Assembly (NCBI RefSeq): GCF_001656035.1
Contig: NZ_CP010029.1
Coordinates: 1,538,288-1,602,287 of the forward strand
Source of the DNA: Yersinia entomophaga
GTDB lineage: Bacteria; Pseudomonadota; Gammaproteobacteria; Enterobacterales; Enterobacteriaceae
Direction of reading: 5' to 3'
Length of the DNA stretch: 64,000 nucleotides
Part shown: one piece after another, positions 35,710 through 45,851 of the stretch
Layout: every line of letters starts with the position of its first letter
Numbering within the stretch: the first letter of the stretch is position 1
Notes under the pieces: model-generated
Database searches by the model: none
What the model was told of the DNA's origin: nothing
Seen by the model: the letters and a program-made list of their open reading frames with translations, nothing else
Program-made: the position numbers and the translations under genes

Positions 35710-36666
35710 TCAGATTCTCACGCCCATTAGTGTTAAAATCAGCGGCGTAGTTATTGCAGCCAACGCGGTAGACATCACTAAACTGGCAGCGGCCGGGCCG
35801 GTCAATGCGTTAAATTGTCGCGACATCAGATACACGTTGACTCCGGTCGCCATCGAGCCAAGCAATACCACCACCTGAGTTTCCAGCGGTGGTAAGCCCA
35901 TGGCCCATGCTAGAACCCACACCGCCAATGGCTGAACGATCAGCTTCAGAAAACACATCGCACTGCTGATACGCCAGCCATCGCTGACACGGTATTCCGC
36001 CAATCCCATACCCAGTACCACCAATGACAGCGGCGGCGCAACCTGCCCCAACATACTGACCGGCTGATCGATCATCGGCGGCAATTTCCATCCTGTCAGA
36101 CTGAATAAAGTGCCGGAGATAATGCCAATAATCAGCGGGTTGGTTAAAACACTGCGCGCGGTCTTGGCAAAGCCTTGCACCGTCAGCGAACCGTTACGCG
36201 CCCATTCCACCGACACCGTGACTAACGTCCATAAAATCAGACCGTTAAACACTAAAACCAACGCCACCGCTGGAATAGATTCTTCCCCCAGCATCAAAGT
36301 GGCTATGGGTAAACCCAGCATCACGTTATTGGAAAATATGCCGCCCAAAGCGAATACCGAGCCGGAAACACCGTCCAACTTGAATACCCGCCGGCCAATG
36401 ATTCGCCCAAGAATAAACACCAACAGACAACTGCCGAAAAAGGCGATTAGCAGGCGCGCGTCTACCGCAGGCCGATCGGCAAAATTACTCATCATCCGGA
36501 ATAGCATGGCCGGTAAAGCGAGGGAAAAAACGAAGCGCGTCAGGCCATCGGTAATGTTTGACGTCCATTTTCCGATTCTGACCAACCCATATCCCAGAAC
36601 CAACAATACAAATAACGGCATAGACAACAAGATCTGATGCCAGAGGGAAAAGATAAAGGCGGGCAT
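35710..36666 (-). CDS. AEC family permease
   Basis: A 318-residue membrane protein of the auxin efflux carrier (AEC) family, with about ten spans in two five-helix halves. Family hallmarks are FVFSLALPAMLFRMM, GGIFSNNVMLGLPIA (Asn-Asn-rich crossover) and SMATGVNVYLMSRQF near the C-terminus. Relatives export or exchange small organic acids such as malate and malonate, but the substrate here cannot be told. It converges on the Gln-rich protein gene, whose stop is 3 bp away, and lies 79 bp downstream of ugpQ. Confidence 0.85.
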   Translation of the reverse strand: MPAFIFSLWHQILLSMPLFVLLVLGYGLVRIGKWTSNITDGLTRFVFSLALPAMLFRMMSNFADRPAVDARLLIAFFGSCLLVFILGRIIGRRVFKLDGVSGSVFALGGIFSNNVMLGLPIATLMLGEESIPAVALVLVFNGLILWTLVTVSVEWARNGSLTVQGFAKTARSVLTNPLIIGIISGTLFSLTGWKLPPMIDQPVSMLGQVAPPLSLVVLGMGLAEYRVSDGWRISSAMCFLKLIVQPLAVWVLAWAMGLPPLETQVVVLLGSMATGVNVYLMSRQFNALTGPAAASLVMSTALAAITTPLILTLMGVRI

Positions 36667-36745
36667 GAATAATATTCCTGTCGCGGGTTAGGGTCAGCCC
36701 GCCTGATAACGGAGGCTGACCTAATACCAACAGGAGTCTGACGGG

Positions 36746-37498
36746 TCAGCGTTCGGCAAAATCCACTGCGATCAAATCTATACGGTCGGTGCAGATACAG
36801 TCAACGCCCCAATCTAACAATACCCGCGCCCGCTCCGGCTTATTCACCGTATACACCAAAATATGCAATCCGGCGGCTTTCAATAGCGCCACGCGCTCCG
36901 CCGTCAGCTGTTTATGATTAATATGCAAAGATACGCAGTTCAGACGCCGCGTCAGCTCAAACCAGTTTTCATCCCATTCGTCCAGTAACAGCCCGCGTGG
37001 CAGTTCTGGGGCCGCTTCCTGCGCCGCTTCCTGCGCGGTAACAGAAAAAGAGGAAAGCAACGGAGGAATAGCCTGACCTTCCCACAACAACCGAGCCGCC
37101 AGCGCAACGACGCGGCCAGTGTAAGCTTCTACGCCGGTGGTGGGTTTTATTTCGATATTCGCCGCCATACCGTGCTCAGCGCAGCGCGCCGCCACTTCAG
37201 ACAGCAAAGGCAGCCGCTCATCCTTAAACGCTGAGCTAAACCAATTACCGGCATCGAGTTGAACCAATTTATCCCAGGGCAAATCCCCCGCAACGCCCCA
37301 GCCGTTGCTGGTGCGCTCCAGCGTATCGTCATGGAGTAAAAATATCTGGCCGTCCTGAGAAAGTTTGGCGTCAAACTCAATCATTTTGTGGCCATGGCGC
37401 GCGCCGACGTCAATGGCCGCCAGCGTATTCTCTGGAGCCAGTGAACCACCGCCGCGATGAGCAACAATGGGAGGATAAGGCCAGTTTATATTCATCAT
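36746..37498 (-). CDS. ugpQ: Cytoplasmic glycerophosphodiester phosphodiesterase UgpQ
   Basis: A 250-residue GDPD enzyme that splits glycerophosphodiesters delivered by the Ugp importer into glycerol-3-phosphate and alcohol. Catalytic pieces are [18 protein letters not shown] (His-Arg, Glu), [11 protein letters not shown] and [13 protein letters not shown] (His, Asp), with a TIM-barrel layout. No signal peptide is present, which separates it from periplasmic GlpQ. Its ATG overlaps the ugpC stop by 4 nt, so it is the last gene of ugpBAECQ. Confidence 0.96.
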   Translation of the reverse strand: MMNINWPYPPIVAHRGGGSLAPENTLAAIDVGARHGHKMIEFDAKLSQDGQIFLLHDDTLERTSNGWGVAGDLPWDKLVQLDAGNWFSSAFKDERLPLLSEVAARCAEHGMAANIEIKPTTGVEAYTGRVVALAARLLWEGQAIPPLLSSFSVTAQEAAQEAAPELPRGLLLDEWDENWFELTRRLNCVSLHINHKQLTAERVALLKAAGLHILVYTVNKPERARVLLDWGVDCICTDRIDLIAVDFAER

Positions 37499-38568
37499 TC
37501 CATCCGTAATCCGCTTTCGGTATCAAAAAAATGCAGCGCTTGCGCGGGCAGCGTGACATATAAGGTACTGCCCACATCTGGCATATTCTCATGGGAAAGA
37601 CGAGCAATCACACCCTGTCCATCCCAGCGTCCATGAGCCAGATTATCCGCCCCTAGCAATTCCAGCGTTAGCAAGTTTAGCGCTACTCCGCCCTGCTCTA
37701 ACGTACTGAGTTGAATATGCTCTGGTCGGATACCCAAGGTCAACCGCCGATCCGCCCATTCCGGTTTAGCATGCTCAAGCGGGATACAAGTTCCGTCGTT
37801 CAGTAAAAACTGCTCGCCGTTGGCGCTAACGCTGCCCGCTAACAAATTCATCGCCGGAGAACCAATAAAACTGGCGACAAACAGGCTGGCCGGCCGCTTA
37901 TACACTTCGCTCGGCGTACCGATTTGTTCCGCTACGCCTTTATTCATCACAATGACCCGCTCGGCCAACGTCATAGCCTCTACCTGATCGTGAGTGACAT
38001 ATAAACTGGTGGTTTTTAATCGACGATGCAATTGCTGTAGCTCCAGACGCATTTGTACCCGCAGCTTGGCATCCAGATTCGACAATGGCTCATCGAAAAG
38101 AAAAACCGCAGGTTCCCGCACGATAGCTCGCCCCATCGCCACGCGCTGGCGCTGTCCGCCGGATAATTCGCGGGGTTTGCGTTGCAACAGCGGTTCCAAC
38201 TCCAGGATTCGCGCCGCTTCGTCTACCCGCTGGCGTATTTGCTCTTTGCCAAATCCGCGGATTTTCAGGCCGTAAGCCATATTGTCGTAGACGCTCATAT
38301 GGGGATAAAGAGCATAGTTTTGGAATACCATAGCGATACCGCGATCTTTGGGTTCCAGATTAGTCACCCGACGATTATCAATATAAATATCGCCGCTGGT
38401 GGTCGCCTCCAGCCCGGCAACCATTCGTAGCAAAGTGGATTTTCCGCAGCCGGAAGGGCCAACCATCACGATAAATTCGCCGTCGGCGACGTCTAGATCG
38501 ATGGTTTTGATCACCGGCGTCACACCGTCATAGGATTTACTTACTGCCTGAAGCTTTAAACATGCCAT
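37495..38568 (-). CDS. ugpC: sn-glycerol-3-phosphate ABC transporter ATPase UgpC
   Basis: A 357-residue ATPase of the MalK/UgpC group. Walker [10 protein letters not shown] (37-45), Q-loop [11 protein letters not shown], signature [14 protein letters not shown] and Walker [13 protein letters not shown] are intact, followed by a C-terminal TOBE regulatory domain. It energises import of glycerol-3-phosphate and glycerophosphodiesters through UgpAE. It follows ugpE by 6 bp and overlaps ugpQ by 4. Confidence 0.97.
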   Translation of the reverse strand: MACLKLQAVSKSYDGVTPVIKTIDLDVADGEFIVMVGPSGCGKSTLLRMVAGLEATTSGDIYIDNRRVTNLEPKDRGIAMVFQNYALYPHMSVYDNMAYGLKIRGFGKEQIRQRVDEAARILELEPLLQRKPRELSGGQRQRVAMGRAIVREPAVFLFDEPLSNLDAKLRVQMRLELQQLHRRLKTTSLYVTHDQVEAMTLAERVIVMNKGVAEQIGTPSEVYKRPASLFVASFIGSPAMNLLAGSVSANGEQFLLNDGTCIPLEHAKPEWADRRLTLGIRPEHIQLSTLEQGGVALNLLTLELLGADNLAHGRWDGQGVIARLSHENMPDVGSTLYVTLPAQALHFFDTESGLRME

Positions 38569-38574
38569 ATCAGA

Positions 38575-39420
38575 TCACTTCTCACTGTCTACCAGACCGC
38601 GCACAAACCAGCGCTGCATCAGAAGAACCACCGCAACCGGTGGAATTAACGTCAGAATCATGGCCGCCATCACCTGATTCCATTGGGTCGGCGCGCCCGA
38701 ACTGGAGATCATGCTGCGGATACCGGCTACGGCAGTGCCCATCGAGGCATCGCTGGTAATCAATATCGGCCACAGATACTGATTCCAGCCGTAGATAAAG
38801 GTAATAACGAACAGCGCCGCCAGATTGGTTTTTGACAGCGGCAATACGATGTCCCAGAAAAATCGCATCGCACCGGCGCCATCAATGCGCGCCGCTTCCA
38901 GCAGTTCATCCGGCAAAGTCATAAAGAATTGGCGAAACAGGAAGGTGGCCGTCGCGGAAGCCATTAGCGGCAGCGTTAATCCGGTGTAACTGTCCAACAT
39001 ATTCAGGTTGGCGATCACCTGAATAGTCGGAAAGATTCGCACTTCCACCGGCAGCATTAGGGTGAGAAAAATCAGCCAGAAAAACAGATTGCGCAGCGGG
39101 AAACGGAAATAAACGATGGCGTAGGCGGAGAGAATCGACACCGTAATTTTCCCAACGGTAATGGCAAATGCCATCACAAAACTGTTAAACAGCATCAGCC
39201 CAAAGGGAGTGCCGTTGCTGCCCACGCCCCCGTGCCAGATATTGCTGATGTTTTGCCACAAATGAGAGCCAGGAACCAGCGTTATCGGCACCTGAAACAC
39301 CTGTTGGTCATCCAGAGAAGCGGCAACAAAAGCGACATACAGCGGGAATAAAATCAGCAGCACGCCAATAATCAGCATCACATGGCAGAAAATATCCAGC
39401 CCTCGGCGGTTCTCAATCAT
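38575..39420 (-). CDS. ugpE: sn-glycerol-3-phosphate ABC transporter permease UgpE
   Basis: A 281-residue inner-membrane permease with six spans and the cytoplasmic EAA loop ([23 protein letters not shown]) that docks to UgpC. It pairs with UgpA to form the pore. It overlaps ugpA by 4 nt, as in E. coli. Confidence 0.96.
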   Translation of the reverse strand: MIENRRGLDIFCHVMLIIGVLLILFPLYVAFVAASLDDQQVFQVPITLVPGSHLWQNISNIWHGGVGSNGTPFGLMLFNSFVMAFAITVGKITVSILSAYAIVYFRFPLRNLFFWLIFLTLMLPVEVRIFPTIQVIANLNMLDSYTGLTLPLMASATATFLFRQFFMTLPDELLEAARIDGAGAMRFFWDIVLPLSKTNLAALFVITFIYGWNQYLWPILITSDASMGTAVAGIRSMISSSGAPTQWNQVMAAMILTLIPPVAVVLLMQRWFVRGLVDSEK

Positions 39421-40304
39421 TGGTAACGCACCTTACGTTCAACAAAGCGGAACTGAATCACCGTTAAACCTATCACCAATAGCATTAACACTACGGATTG
39501 AGCGGCGGAGCTGGAGAGATCCAACCCGGCGAAACCTTCGCGATAGATTTTATAAATCAATGTAGTCGTGGACTGCACTGGGCCACCGCCGGTAGCGGCA
39601 TCAATAACGGGGAATGTATCGAAAAAGGCATATACCAGATTGACCACCAGCAGGAAAAAACTCACAGGGGAAATCAACGGCAGCACAATATTAAAGAAGC
39701 GCCTAACCGGCCCTGCGCCATCAATCGCCGCGGCCTCAACCAGTGAACGAGGAATGGACTGTAATGCCGCAAGGAAAAACAAAAAGTTATAGCTGATTTG
39801 CTTCCAAACTGAGGCCAGTACCACTAAAAACATCGCCTGACCGCTATTTTGGGCATGATTCCAGCTGTAGCCCAACAGCCCAAGAAAGTGAGTAATCAAC
39901 CCAAGTCCGGGGCTAAACAGGAAAATCCACAGCACCGCAGCGACCGCAGGAGCAACCGCGTAAGGCAAAATAAGCAGCGTTTGATAAATACGGCTGCCGC
40001 GCAGGACGTAATCCACCAAAGCGGCAAAAAACAGCGAAACGGCCAGACCGATTCCAGCCACTAATCCACTGAAAATCAGAGTGGTATAGAAAGAGGCCAG
40101 ATAGTATTCGTCCTGAAATAGCTGGCTAAAATTGCTTAGCCCGACAAACTCACTGGAAAGTCCGAAAGGATCGAGAGACTGAACCGAATACCACAGCGCT
40201 TCTACCGCGGGCCACAGGAAGAAAATGGCGGTAATCAATAACTGCGGCAGTACCAACAAATAAGGTAGCCAACTACAGGAAAAACCGGGGCGGGACGTAC
40301 TCAT
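39417..40304 (-). CDS. ugpA: sn-glycerol-3-phosphate ABC transporter permease UgpA
   Basis: A 295-residue permease with six spans and an EAA loop ([23 protein letters not shown]). It partners UgpE. A 10-bp inverted repeat lies in the 107-bp gap separating it from the binding-protein gene ugpB. Confidence 0.96.
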   Translation of the reverse strand: MSTSRPGFSCSWLPYLLVLPQLLITAIFFLWPAVEALWYSVQSLDPFGLSSEFVGLSNFSQLFQDEYYLASFYTTLIFSGLVAGIGLAVSLFFAALVDYVLRGSRIYQTLLILPYAVAPAVAAVLWIFLFSPGLGLITHFLGLLGYSWNHAQNSGQAMFLVVLASVWKQISYNFLFFLAALQSIPRSLVEAAAIDGAGPVRRFFNIVLPLISPVSFFLLVVNLVYAFFDTFPVIDAATGGGPVQSTTTLIYKIYREGFAGLDLSSSAAQSVVLMLLVIGLTVIQFRFVERKVRYQ

Positions 40305-40345
40305 AACCGATTAACTCTTTGCAATGTTGAACTCTTCACACCACG

Positions 40346-40377
40346 CTCGCGGATAACCCTATGCAGCTATCCGCGAG
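40346..40377 (-). repeat. Intercistronic hairpin between ugpB and ugpA
   Basis: CTCGCGGATA (40346-40355) and TATCCGCGAG (40368-40377) form a perfect 10-bp inverted repeat around a 12-nt loop, with no T-run on either side. It probably shields the ugpB message from 3' exonucleases so that the binding protein is made in excess over the permeases. Confidence 0.7.
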
Positions 40378-40411
40378 GCGGTGTTCTCCGGTTTATCACC
40401 GAAGAATTAAA

Positions 40412-41731
40412 TTACTTATTGGCTTGTTCGAAGCGGCGTAGCAGCACGTCACCGCGTTTTACCGCGTTGTCTAACGCTTCCTGCGGCGTCTTCTTACCTG
40501 TCCATACGCTTTCCAGTTCCTCATCAACCAGGGTACGGATTTGCGGCATGTTGCCCAGACGCAGACCTTTGGTATAAGGCAACGGCGGCTTGTTCAACAT
40601 TTGGCGTGTGGCAACGTCTGCCCCCGAATTCTTATCGTAGAAGCCCTGTTGTCTGGTCAGTTCGTAGGCGGCGGTGGTAATCGGCAGATAGCCGGTTTTC
40701 TGATGCCATTCTGCGGCAATTTCCGGCTGTACCAGGAATTGCAGGAATTCGGCTACGCCTTTGTAAGTTTCTGGATTTTTGCCATTCATGACCCACAAAC
40801 TGGCTCCGCCGATAATGGCGTTCTGCGGCGCATTTTTAGCATCGGCGTCGTAAGGCATCATGCCCACACCGTAATTGAATTTTGCGTAGTGACGAATATC
40901 CGCCAGCGAACCGGAGGAGGCAGTAGTCATAGCGCAGTCGCCGTTATAGAACTTGGCGGTAGATTCATCTTTACGGCCAAAATAGGTGAAATCACCTTTC
41001 TTATTCATATCAGACAGCAGCTGGATATGTTTGACCTGTAGGGATTTGTTGAACTCAAGAACCGCATCCATGCCGTCAAAACCGTTATTTTTGCTGGCGA
41101 TCGGCTGACCGTGCCAAGCGCTGAAGTTTTCAATCTGGATCCAGCCTTGCCAGCCGCTGGCGTAACCGCAGGTCATACCGGCTGCGCGTAATTTCTCAGT
41201 ATCTGCCGCCAGTTCCTGCCAGGTTTTTGGCGGCTGATCCGGGTTCAGACCGGCTTTTTTAAACGCATCTTTGTTGTAATACAGCACCGGCGTTGAGCTG
41301 TTAAACGGCTGGGATAATAAGTGGCCGGTTTTAGCGTCAGTGTAATAACCCGCGACCGTAGGAACGAACACCGACTCATCAAAATTCACACCGGACTCTT
41401 TAAATACTTCAAAGACCGGTTTTATCGCTTTACTGGCCATCATGGTAGCGGTGCCGACTTCATAAACCTGCAAAATTGCTGGCGCCTTACCCGAACGGTA
41501 TGCGGCAATCCCCGCGGCAAGATTCTGCTCGTAATTACCTTTATACACAGGGACAATTTTATAGTCGGGATGAGCCTGATTAAAACGCTGGGCTAGAGAA
41601 TCAACCTCTTTACCTAGCTCCCCTTCCATAGAGTGCCAAAAAGGTATTTCTGTCGCTGCGAGCGCATTGGCACTCAATGCCAAAGTGAGCGCAGCGCCAA
41701 TAGCGGTTTTACGGAGAGTCTGATAGAACAT
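40412..41731 (-). CDS. ugpB: sn-glycerol-3-phosphate-binding periplasmic protein UgpB
   Basis: A 439-residue cluster-D extracellular binding protein that captures glycerol-3-phosphate and glycerophosphocholine-type diesters in the periplasm. The signal peptide is [20 protein letters not shown]...NALA, followed by the mature [14 protein letters not shown]. The ATG at 41731 has AGGGG upstream and matches the family. The longer ATG at 41749 adds six residues without support. It is the first gene of ugpBAECQ, preceded by a PhoB box array. Confidence 0.96.
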   Translation of the reverse strand: MFYQTLRKTAIGAALTLALSANALAATEIPFWHSMEGELGKEVDSLAQRFNQAHPDYKIVPVYKGNYEQNLAAGIAAYRSGKAPAILQVYEVGTATMMASKAIKPVFEVFKESGVNFDESVFVPTVAGYYTDAKTGHLLSQPFNSSTPVLYYNKDAFKKAGLNPDQPPKTWQELAADTEKLRAAGMTCGYASGWQGWIQIENFSAWHGQPIASKNNGFDGMDAVLEFNKSLQVKHIQLLSDMNKKGDFTYFGRKDESTAKFYNGDCAMTTASSGSLADIRHYAKFNYGVGMMPYDADAKNAPQNAIIGGASLWVMNGKNPETYKGVAEFLQFLVQPEIAAEWHQKTGYLPITTAAYELTRQQGFYDKNSGADVATRQMLNKPPLPYTKGLRLGNMPQIRTLVDEELESVWTGKKTPQEALDNAVKRGDVLLRRFEQANK

Positions 41732-41825
41732 GTCTAGCCCCTGAATCAATAAGTATGGCCCGCGCGTATAATGAATAAAGGGTCACGCGTGAGCGAAATA
41801 AATCAGTTTTTGTTCGAAAGCAAAC

Positions 41826-41889
41826 ATGACATCGATTAGTGACAGAAAAATAATATTTTTATGACAATGAAGCGACAAAGAAATGACAA
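41826..41889 (-). promoter_or_regulatory. PhoB (Pho box) array upstream of ugpB
   Basis: In the gene direction 7-mers TTGTCAT, TTGTCGC and TTGTCAT occur at 41883-41889, 41872-41878 and 41861-41867, exactly 11 bp apart. A further CTGTCAC lies at 41839-41845, 22 bp (two units) on, and ATGTCAT at 41826-41832. This is the PhoB direct-repeat arrangement (CTGTCAT with 4-bp spacers) and predicts phosphate-starvation control of ugp, as in E. coli. Confidence 0.85.
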
Positions 41890-42170
41890 AATAAAAACAA
41901 TTATCGACAAATAAACAAATTAGCCAACAGTAATATATTTAAATGAAAGTAACGGCACGTCATTAATTGAAAATAATTAAATAATAAAAATCTATGTATA
42001 ATAAATTCGAAATCAAATCAAAAAATGAAAATAAAAAATAAGATAAAGAAACAATATGTCGCCTTGAGGAAAAGATATTAATTATGCTAGTGTTTGTCCC
42101 GCACAGAGTTAACGGCTTTCATTTAAATCATCAATAAAACACCGTTATAAACTCTGCATAAGGAAATTCA

Positions 42171-42197
42171 ATGTTATATTATAATACAAGGAATTAA
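42171..42197 (+). CDS. Possible 8-codon leader ORF before the pilin gene
   Basis: ATG at 42171 preceded by AAGGAAAT encodes MLYYNTRN and stops at 42195-42197, two bases before the pilin ATG. The pilin's own ribosome site AAGGAATT lies inside it. The two ribosome-site/ATG cassettes are similar in sequence. It may couple or modulate pilin translation, or be chance. Confidence 0.35.
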   Translation: MLYYNTRN

Positions 42198-42199
42198 TA

Positions 42200-42691
42200 A
42201 TGAAAAAATTAACCCTATCCGCCTTAATGTTTGCTGCTTTAACCAGTTTCACTGCCTATGCCGATTACACTCAACAGAATATAGATATAGATGCAGAAAT
42301 CACCGATTTCGTGTCTTTAGTTGATTCACGCAATGCAAAGCTGAGTAGCATAACGTTAACTCGCAATCTAAACGACTATAACAACCCCGTTTATTCATCA
42401 ACTCAAACTGTTCAGCTTAGAAGTGCAAACCCAGCCGATACCGGGGTTAGCATTTATCTGGAAAGCGAGCCAACGTTAATAGCTAACGAGGGTGCCCAAA
42501 ATGAAAAAAGATTTACAGATCTCAGGGTAAACCTCGATGGTCTTGAATTAGAAGTAGGTGTGGGGCAGGCAACTATATTTAATAAGGATGTCGATCTTGA
42601 CCTGATCGTTAACGCAACGGTTCCTCAGAATGCTGCAACAGGTGAAAGATATACCGGCGTTATCCCGCTAATGCTGGAATCTGCTGCTTAA
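42200..42691 (+). CDS. CS1-type (alternate chaperone-usher) major fimbrial subunit
   Basis: A 163-residue pilin. The signal peptide MKKLTLSALMFAALTSFTAYA is followed by the mature DYTQQNIDIDAEITDF, the N-terminal donor-strand segment of CS1/CFA-I pilins. The C-terminal block GERYTGVIPLMLESA matches the Y-x-G-x-(I/V)-x-(L/I) end of CooA/CfaB-like subunits. It has no cysteine, in line with alpha-clade pilins and unlike FimA/PapA. It is the first gene of a six-gene operon (pilin, usher, two chaperones, minor subunit, tip). A 12-bp hairpin follows the stop, probably raising its expression over the rest. Confidence 0.87.
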   Translation: MKKLTLSALMFAALTSFTAYADYTQQNIDIDAEITDFVSLVDSRNAKLSSITLTRNLNDYNNPVYSSTQTVQLRSANPADTGVSIYLESEPTLIANEGAQNEKRFTDLRVNLDGLELEVGVGQATIFNKDVDLDLIVNATVPQNAATGERYTGVIPLMLESAA

Positions 42692-42723
42692 CCGACGGTT
42701 AATTAGTCTCTAGTGTTAATATT

Positions 42724-42752
42724 AAATAGCGGAGATTTCTTCTCCGCTATTT
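42724..42752 (+). terminator. Intercistronic hairpin between pilin and usher
   Basis: AAATAGCGGAGA (42724-42735) and TCTCCGCTATTT (42741-42752) form a perfect 12-bp stem with a 5-nt loop. The stem itself ends in TATTT but no long T-run follows, so it should act as a partial terminator or mRNA-stabilising element. Confidence 0.75.
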
Positions 42753-42783
42753 AAAAATGAAATGGAAATTATCACCATGAATA

Positions 42784-45093
42784 ATGGAATGGAATCCAAT
42801 GGTATTAATCGCCAGTCGGATATTCAGTGGGATTATTTTATTTAATCTTATGACGATGCCTTTTTATGCTTGTAGCAAAGTGCTGATCGAACATTTACCG
42901 CCGCCGGGATTTACAGCTATAGATGAAGATTCATCGAAAAGTTTATTGGGCTTGGTGAATGGGAAACATCTACCTGCGCCGCTTCATTACTCATCTCAAT
43001 CAAAAGAGATTTCTTTCGATAAAGAAATTTTCTTAAATAACGGTATCAGCCATGAAACCATTTCAGTATTAGATAAATTGCTCCCACAGATTGCCTATAA
43101 TGAATGTAAATCAGGGTGCGATTATTTATTATCCGGTTATCGGGTTACATTGGATAAAGTAAACAATCTATTAATAATTAGAGATAAATCCCTTGATTAT
43201 TTGATGCCCTCAACCACTTGGGGAATGGTTCATAACCAATCACTGAATTTACGTGTGGCAGACAATCATTATCGCGCCATATCGGCCAATGGTCAGGGTT
43301 ATATCGGCCTTCCCTTTCAATCCTTTGGATACCTGAGCTGGTTTTATAATAAAACCGCCAATGTACAACAAATGTGGCATCAGGGTGAAACACACAAAGG
43401 GATCGGGCAAAGCTGGTATTTGCAAAAGAATTTCTCTTCGCTGTATTTACGCGCTGGCCGAAAGAATCATCTGGATAACGGTGCGGCCAGAGTCCAAACC
43501 CTGATCTCGCCTGGACTCGATCGGTTTGTCACTTTCGGAAGCCAAAGTTATATGGCGGAGAAAACCACTTCCGCAGGAACATTGATTTTGTACGCCGCTC
43601 AGCCGGGAGATTTCGATATTTACCGTGACGATCAGTTTATCCGCCGCTTCCCCGCTCAGTTAGGGCGTAATGAAATCAGCTACAACCAATTACCGTCAGG
43701 CTATTACAACGCCGATATTCGTTTAATCGATCGTTCTGGCCGCGAAATTAGCCGGGAAACTATGCCGATCGCCAATATCAGTTTTGGTGGTAATAGCGGT
43801 TGGTTTGCCACTTTCGGTCAATCTCAACCCACAAAATTTAAAGAAAAAAATCCCCCAACGGCTTATCTGTTACAGCTGGGGCGCAGCTTTCTCACTCCGT
43901 GGTTTAATTCTAATCTCAGCTTGTTGATGGATAACGATAAACACTGGGCTGTAGACGGCAATATCTCGCGGCCAATGTTTCTGTGGAGTATGGATATCGC
44001 TCCGACGCTAGGCCTGATGAGCGGCGAGCAGGGTTTTGGTGGCTACCTACGGCTGAGCGGTGGTAATAAAACGCTGGGACGCTGGTCAATTTCCCGCTAT
44101 CAAACACCGGATGTTTCCCGCTATACCTCAATGGGAAGCAGCAGCGCATTTTCTTATGGTCGCCATTTTGGCCCAACGGCTCTGAGCTACAATTTTAATC
44201 AATCGGCGAATCGCTCTCAGCATCGCCTGCAAAGTGATTGGCACTGGCAACGACCTCAGTATCGTATTAATTTTTCGATAGGCGCCAAGAAAGAGTGGCG
44301 AAATAACCGCGCCAATGACTACGGCCTGTTTTTCAACGCCAGATTAATGCTCCAGCAACATAATATTCGCCTGACCAGTATTTATGCCAATAAGCAGTTA
44401 ACCAACGGTATTGATTATGATCATTACCGCCAAAATGATGACGGCGGCTCCGGTTTAAGCCTCAATAGTACCCTGAGTGGCAAAAACCATAGTATGAGCA
44501 GCACAGTATCCCGGCAGGGCTCCCGAGGTAATTTGTCCATCGATGTGGGAGCGAACAATCAAACCATGTTCGGCGGCCTTCGTTACAGCGGTATGTTCGC
44601 GGCCAATACTCAGGGGATTGCTTTGGGGCCAGCCGGCTCCGGTGGCGGAGCCATGCTGGTCACCACGCCGGAAATTGGCGCGCCTTATAGCTTTAGAGTT
44701 CAAGGTCAACCGGTCACCGGCGGCAGTACGACCGCTATACCCGTGCCGCTTTATAACCACCAGAGCTTTGCCGACATTCAAACCAGCCGCAGTGATATGG
44801 ATATGCATATTAATCTGCCGGTCAACATAATGCATGCTCATCCGGGGCAGGTTTTCTCGGCCAAAGCCGATATTCAACTCACTCTGCTATACAACGGTTT
44901 CTTTAGAACCCAGGAAAACCAGCCGGTCTCCGGCACCATTGTCGAAACCGGCGATGAGGTTCATCCCAACGGCCTGTTCTCTATTTCTTCTGGAAAAGTA
45001 TTGAAATACATCAAGGTGAAAAATGAAACCGGCAGTTTTCTGTGTGATTTAAGCCAACAACGTAACCATTACTATCTTTGCCACCCAAACTAG
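42784..45093 (+). CDS. Outer-membrane usher of the CS1-type fimbria (CooC/TcfC family)
   Basis: A 769-residue usher that forms the outer-membrane pore for fimbrial assembly. A hydrophobic signal region (IFSGIILFNLMTMPFYA) is followed by an N-terminal domain and then a beta-barrel region with many alternating aromatic/Asn strands. The plug-like domain is visible as GDFDIYRDDQFIRRFPAQLG to GYYNADIRLIDRSG. The C-terminal E-set-type domain ends in two Cys (SFLCDLSQQRNHYYLCHPN). It is shorter than CooC/CfaC (about 870). The start is uncertain: the ATG at 42784 and the ATG at 42799 (after GGAATGGAA) are both possible, and neither has a strong ribosome site. Confidence 0.87.
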   Translation: MEWNPMVLIASRIFSGIILFNLMTMPFYACSKVLIEHLPPPGFTAIDEDSSKSLLGLVNGKHLPAPLHYSSQSKEISFDKEIFLNNGISHETISVLDKLLPQIAYNECKSGCDYLLSGYRVTLDKVNNLLIIRDKSLDYLMPSTTWGMVHNQSLNLRVADNHYRAISANGQGYIGLPFQSFGYLSWFYNKTANVQQMWHQGETHKGIGQSWYLQKNFSSLYLRAGRKNHLDNGAARVQTLISPGLDRFVTFGSQSYMAEKTTSAGTLILYAAQPGDFDIYRDDQFIRRFPAQLGRNEISYNQLPSGYYNADIRLIDRSGREISRETMPIANISFGGNSGWFATFGQSQPTKFKEKNPPTAYLLQLGRSFLTPWFNSNLSLLMDNDKHWAVDGNISRPMFLWSMDIAPTLGLMSGEQGFGGYLRLSGGNKTLGRWSISRYQTPDVSRYTSMGSSSAFSYGRHFGPTALSYNFNQSANRSQHRLQSDWHWQRPQYRINFSIGAKKEWRNNRANDYGLFFNARLMLQQHNIRLTSIYANKQLTNGIDYDHYRQNDDGGSGLSLNSTLSGKNHSMSSTVSRQGSRGNLSIDVGANNQTMFGGLRYSGMFAANTQGIALGPAGSGGGAMLVTTPEIGAPYSFRVQGQPVTGGSTTAIPVPLYNHQSFADIQTSRSDMDMHINLPVNIMHAHPGQVFSAKADIQLTLLYNGFFRTQENQPVSGTIVETGDEVHPNGLFSISSGKVLKYIKVKNETGSFLCDLSQQRNHYYLCHPN

Positions 45094-45140
45094 CCATTGG
45101 TTTCATAATTATGGCCGGCTTCATGAATAAGGAAATAACG

Positions 45141-45851
45141 ATGCCTCGATATTTATCACTCTCCCTACTCTTGCTTTTATCTGCTAGCAATAATCTGGCC
45201 TTTGCTAATCTCATCGCAGACCCAACGCGCGTGACTGTTGAAGGAATACAGAAATCACAGAAGATCCGGGTCTTTAACAGTGGTGATAATCCACTGTTCT
45301 TGGAGGTTTCTTTGGTCAAAGTGGAGAACCCCGGCGAGGCTAAAGAAATAAAAACGCCGATTGGGGAAATTAAACATCCAGAGATGATTTTTAATCCAAC
45401 CCGCGTCACCCTGGCTCCCAATCAGGAACGCGAGGTTTCCATTATCCCGCTCAAGAGCCCTCAGCAGGAAACGCTTTATCGGCTGTATCTCAAACCGGTA
45501 CACAACCTGAAAGCTGCCAGCCATTCGACAGAGCCAGCAAAAGATATCAGTGCTCCAATGGTTATCAGCGTGGGTTATGGCGTATTGATACACCACGTAC
45601 CGGAAAAAGCGGCACAGTTGAAGGGGGAGGAGCCTTACATATGCGTTAAGGGTAACGTCCAACTCATAGCAAAAGGCAATATTCACCGCAAATTCACCGA
45701 CCTAAACGATGCGTCGGCACCAAATGACAGGGGGGCTAAAAAAGAAATCATAAGCAGTAAGAATATCTATCCTGGTGTTCCTTATCTTACTCCAGTGAGA
45801 AAACTATCAGGAAAGGTGGATGGCGAGACAATTAACTATGACTGCGAATGA
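45141..45851 (+). CDS. Periplasmic fimbrial chaperone 1 (CooB-like)
   Basis: A 236-residue chaperone of the CS1 type. The signal peptide MPRYLSLSLLLLLSASNNLAFA precedes an Ig-like domain 1 (RVTVEGIQKSQKIRVFNSGDNPLFLEVSL, then the PNQEREVSIIPL strand). The C-terminal domain 2 carries two cysteines (YICVKGN and YDCE) that could form a disulphide. The ATG at 45141 has AAGGA seven bases upstream. The open frame extends to 45078, which is not used. The next gene starts 32 bp before its stop, implying coupled translation. Confidence 0.87.
   Translation: MPRYLSLSLLLLLSASNNLAFANLIADPTRVTVEGIQKSQKIRVFNSGDNPLFLEVSLVKVENPGEAKEIKTPIGEIKHPEMIFNPTRVTLAPNQEREVSIIPLKSPQQETLYRLYLKPVHNLKAASHSTEPAKDISAPMVISVGYGVLIHHVPEKAAQLKGEEPYICVKGNVQLIAKGNIHRKFTDLNDASAPNDRGAKKEIISSKNIYPGVPYLTPVRKLSGKVDGETINYDCE

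Larger units (their letters stand above)
41732..42199. promoter_or_regulatory. ugpB/fimbrial operon divergent region
   Basis: A 468-bp, very AT-rich region. The ugpB side holds the Pho boxes (41826-41889). The fimbrial side holds an eight-codon leader ORF (42171-42197). The strong AT bias of the middle part (41890-42060) suggests H-NS silencing of the fimbrial genes (inference). I could not place the fimbrial promoter with confidence. Confidence 0.55.
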
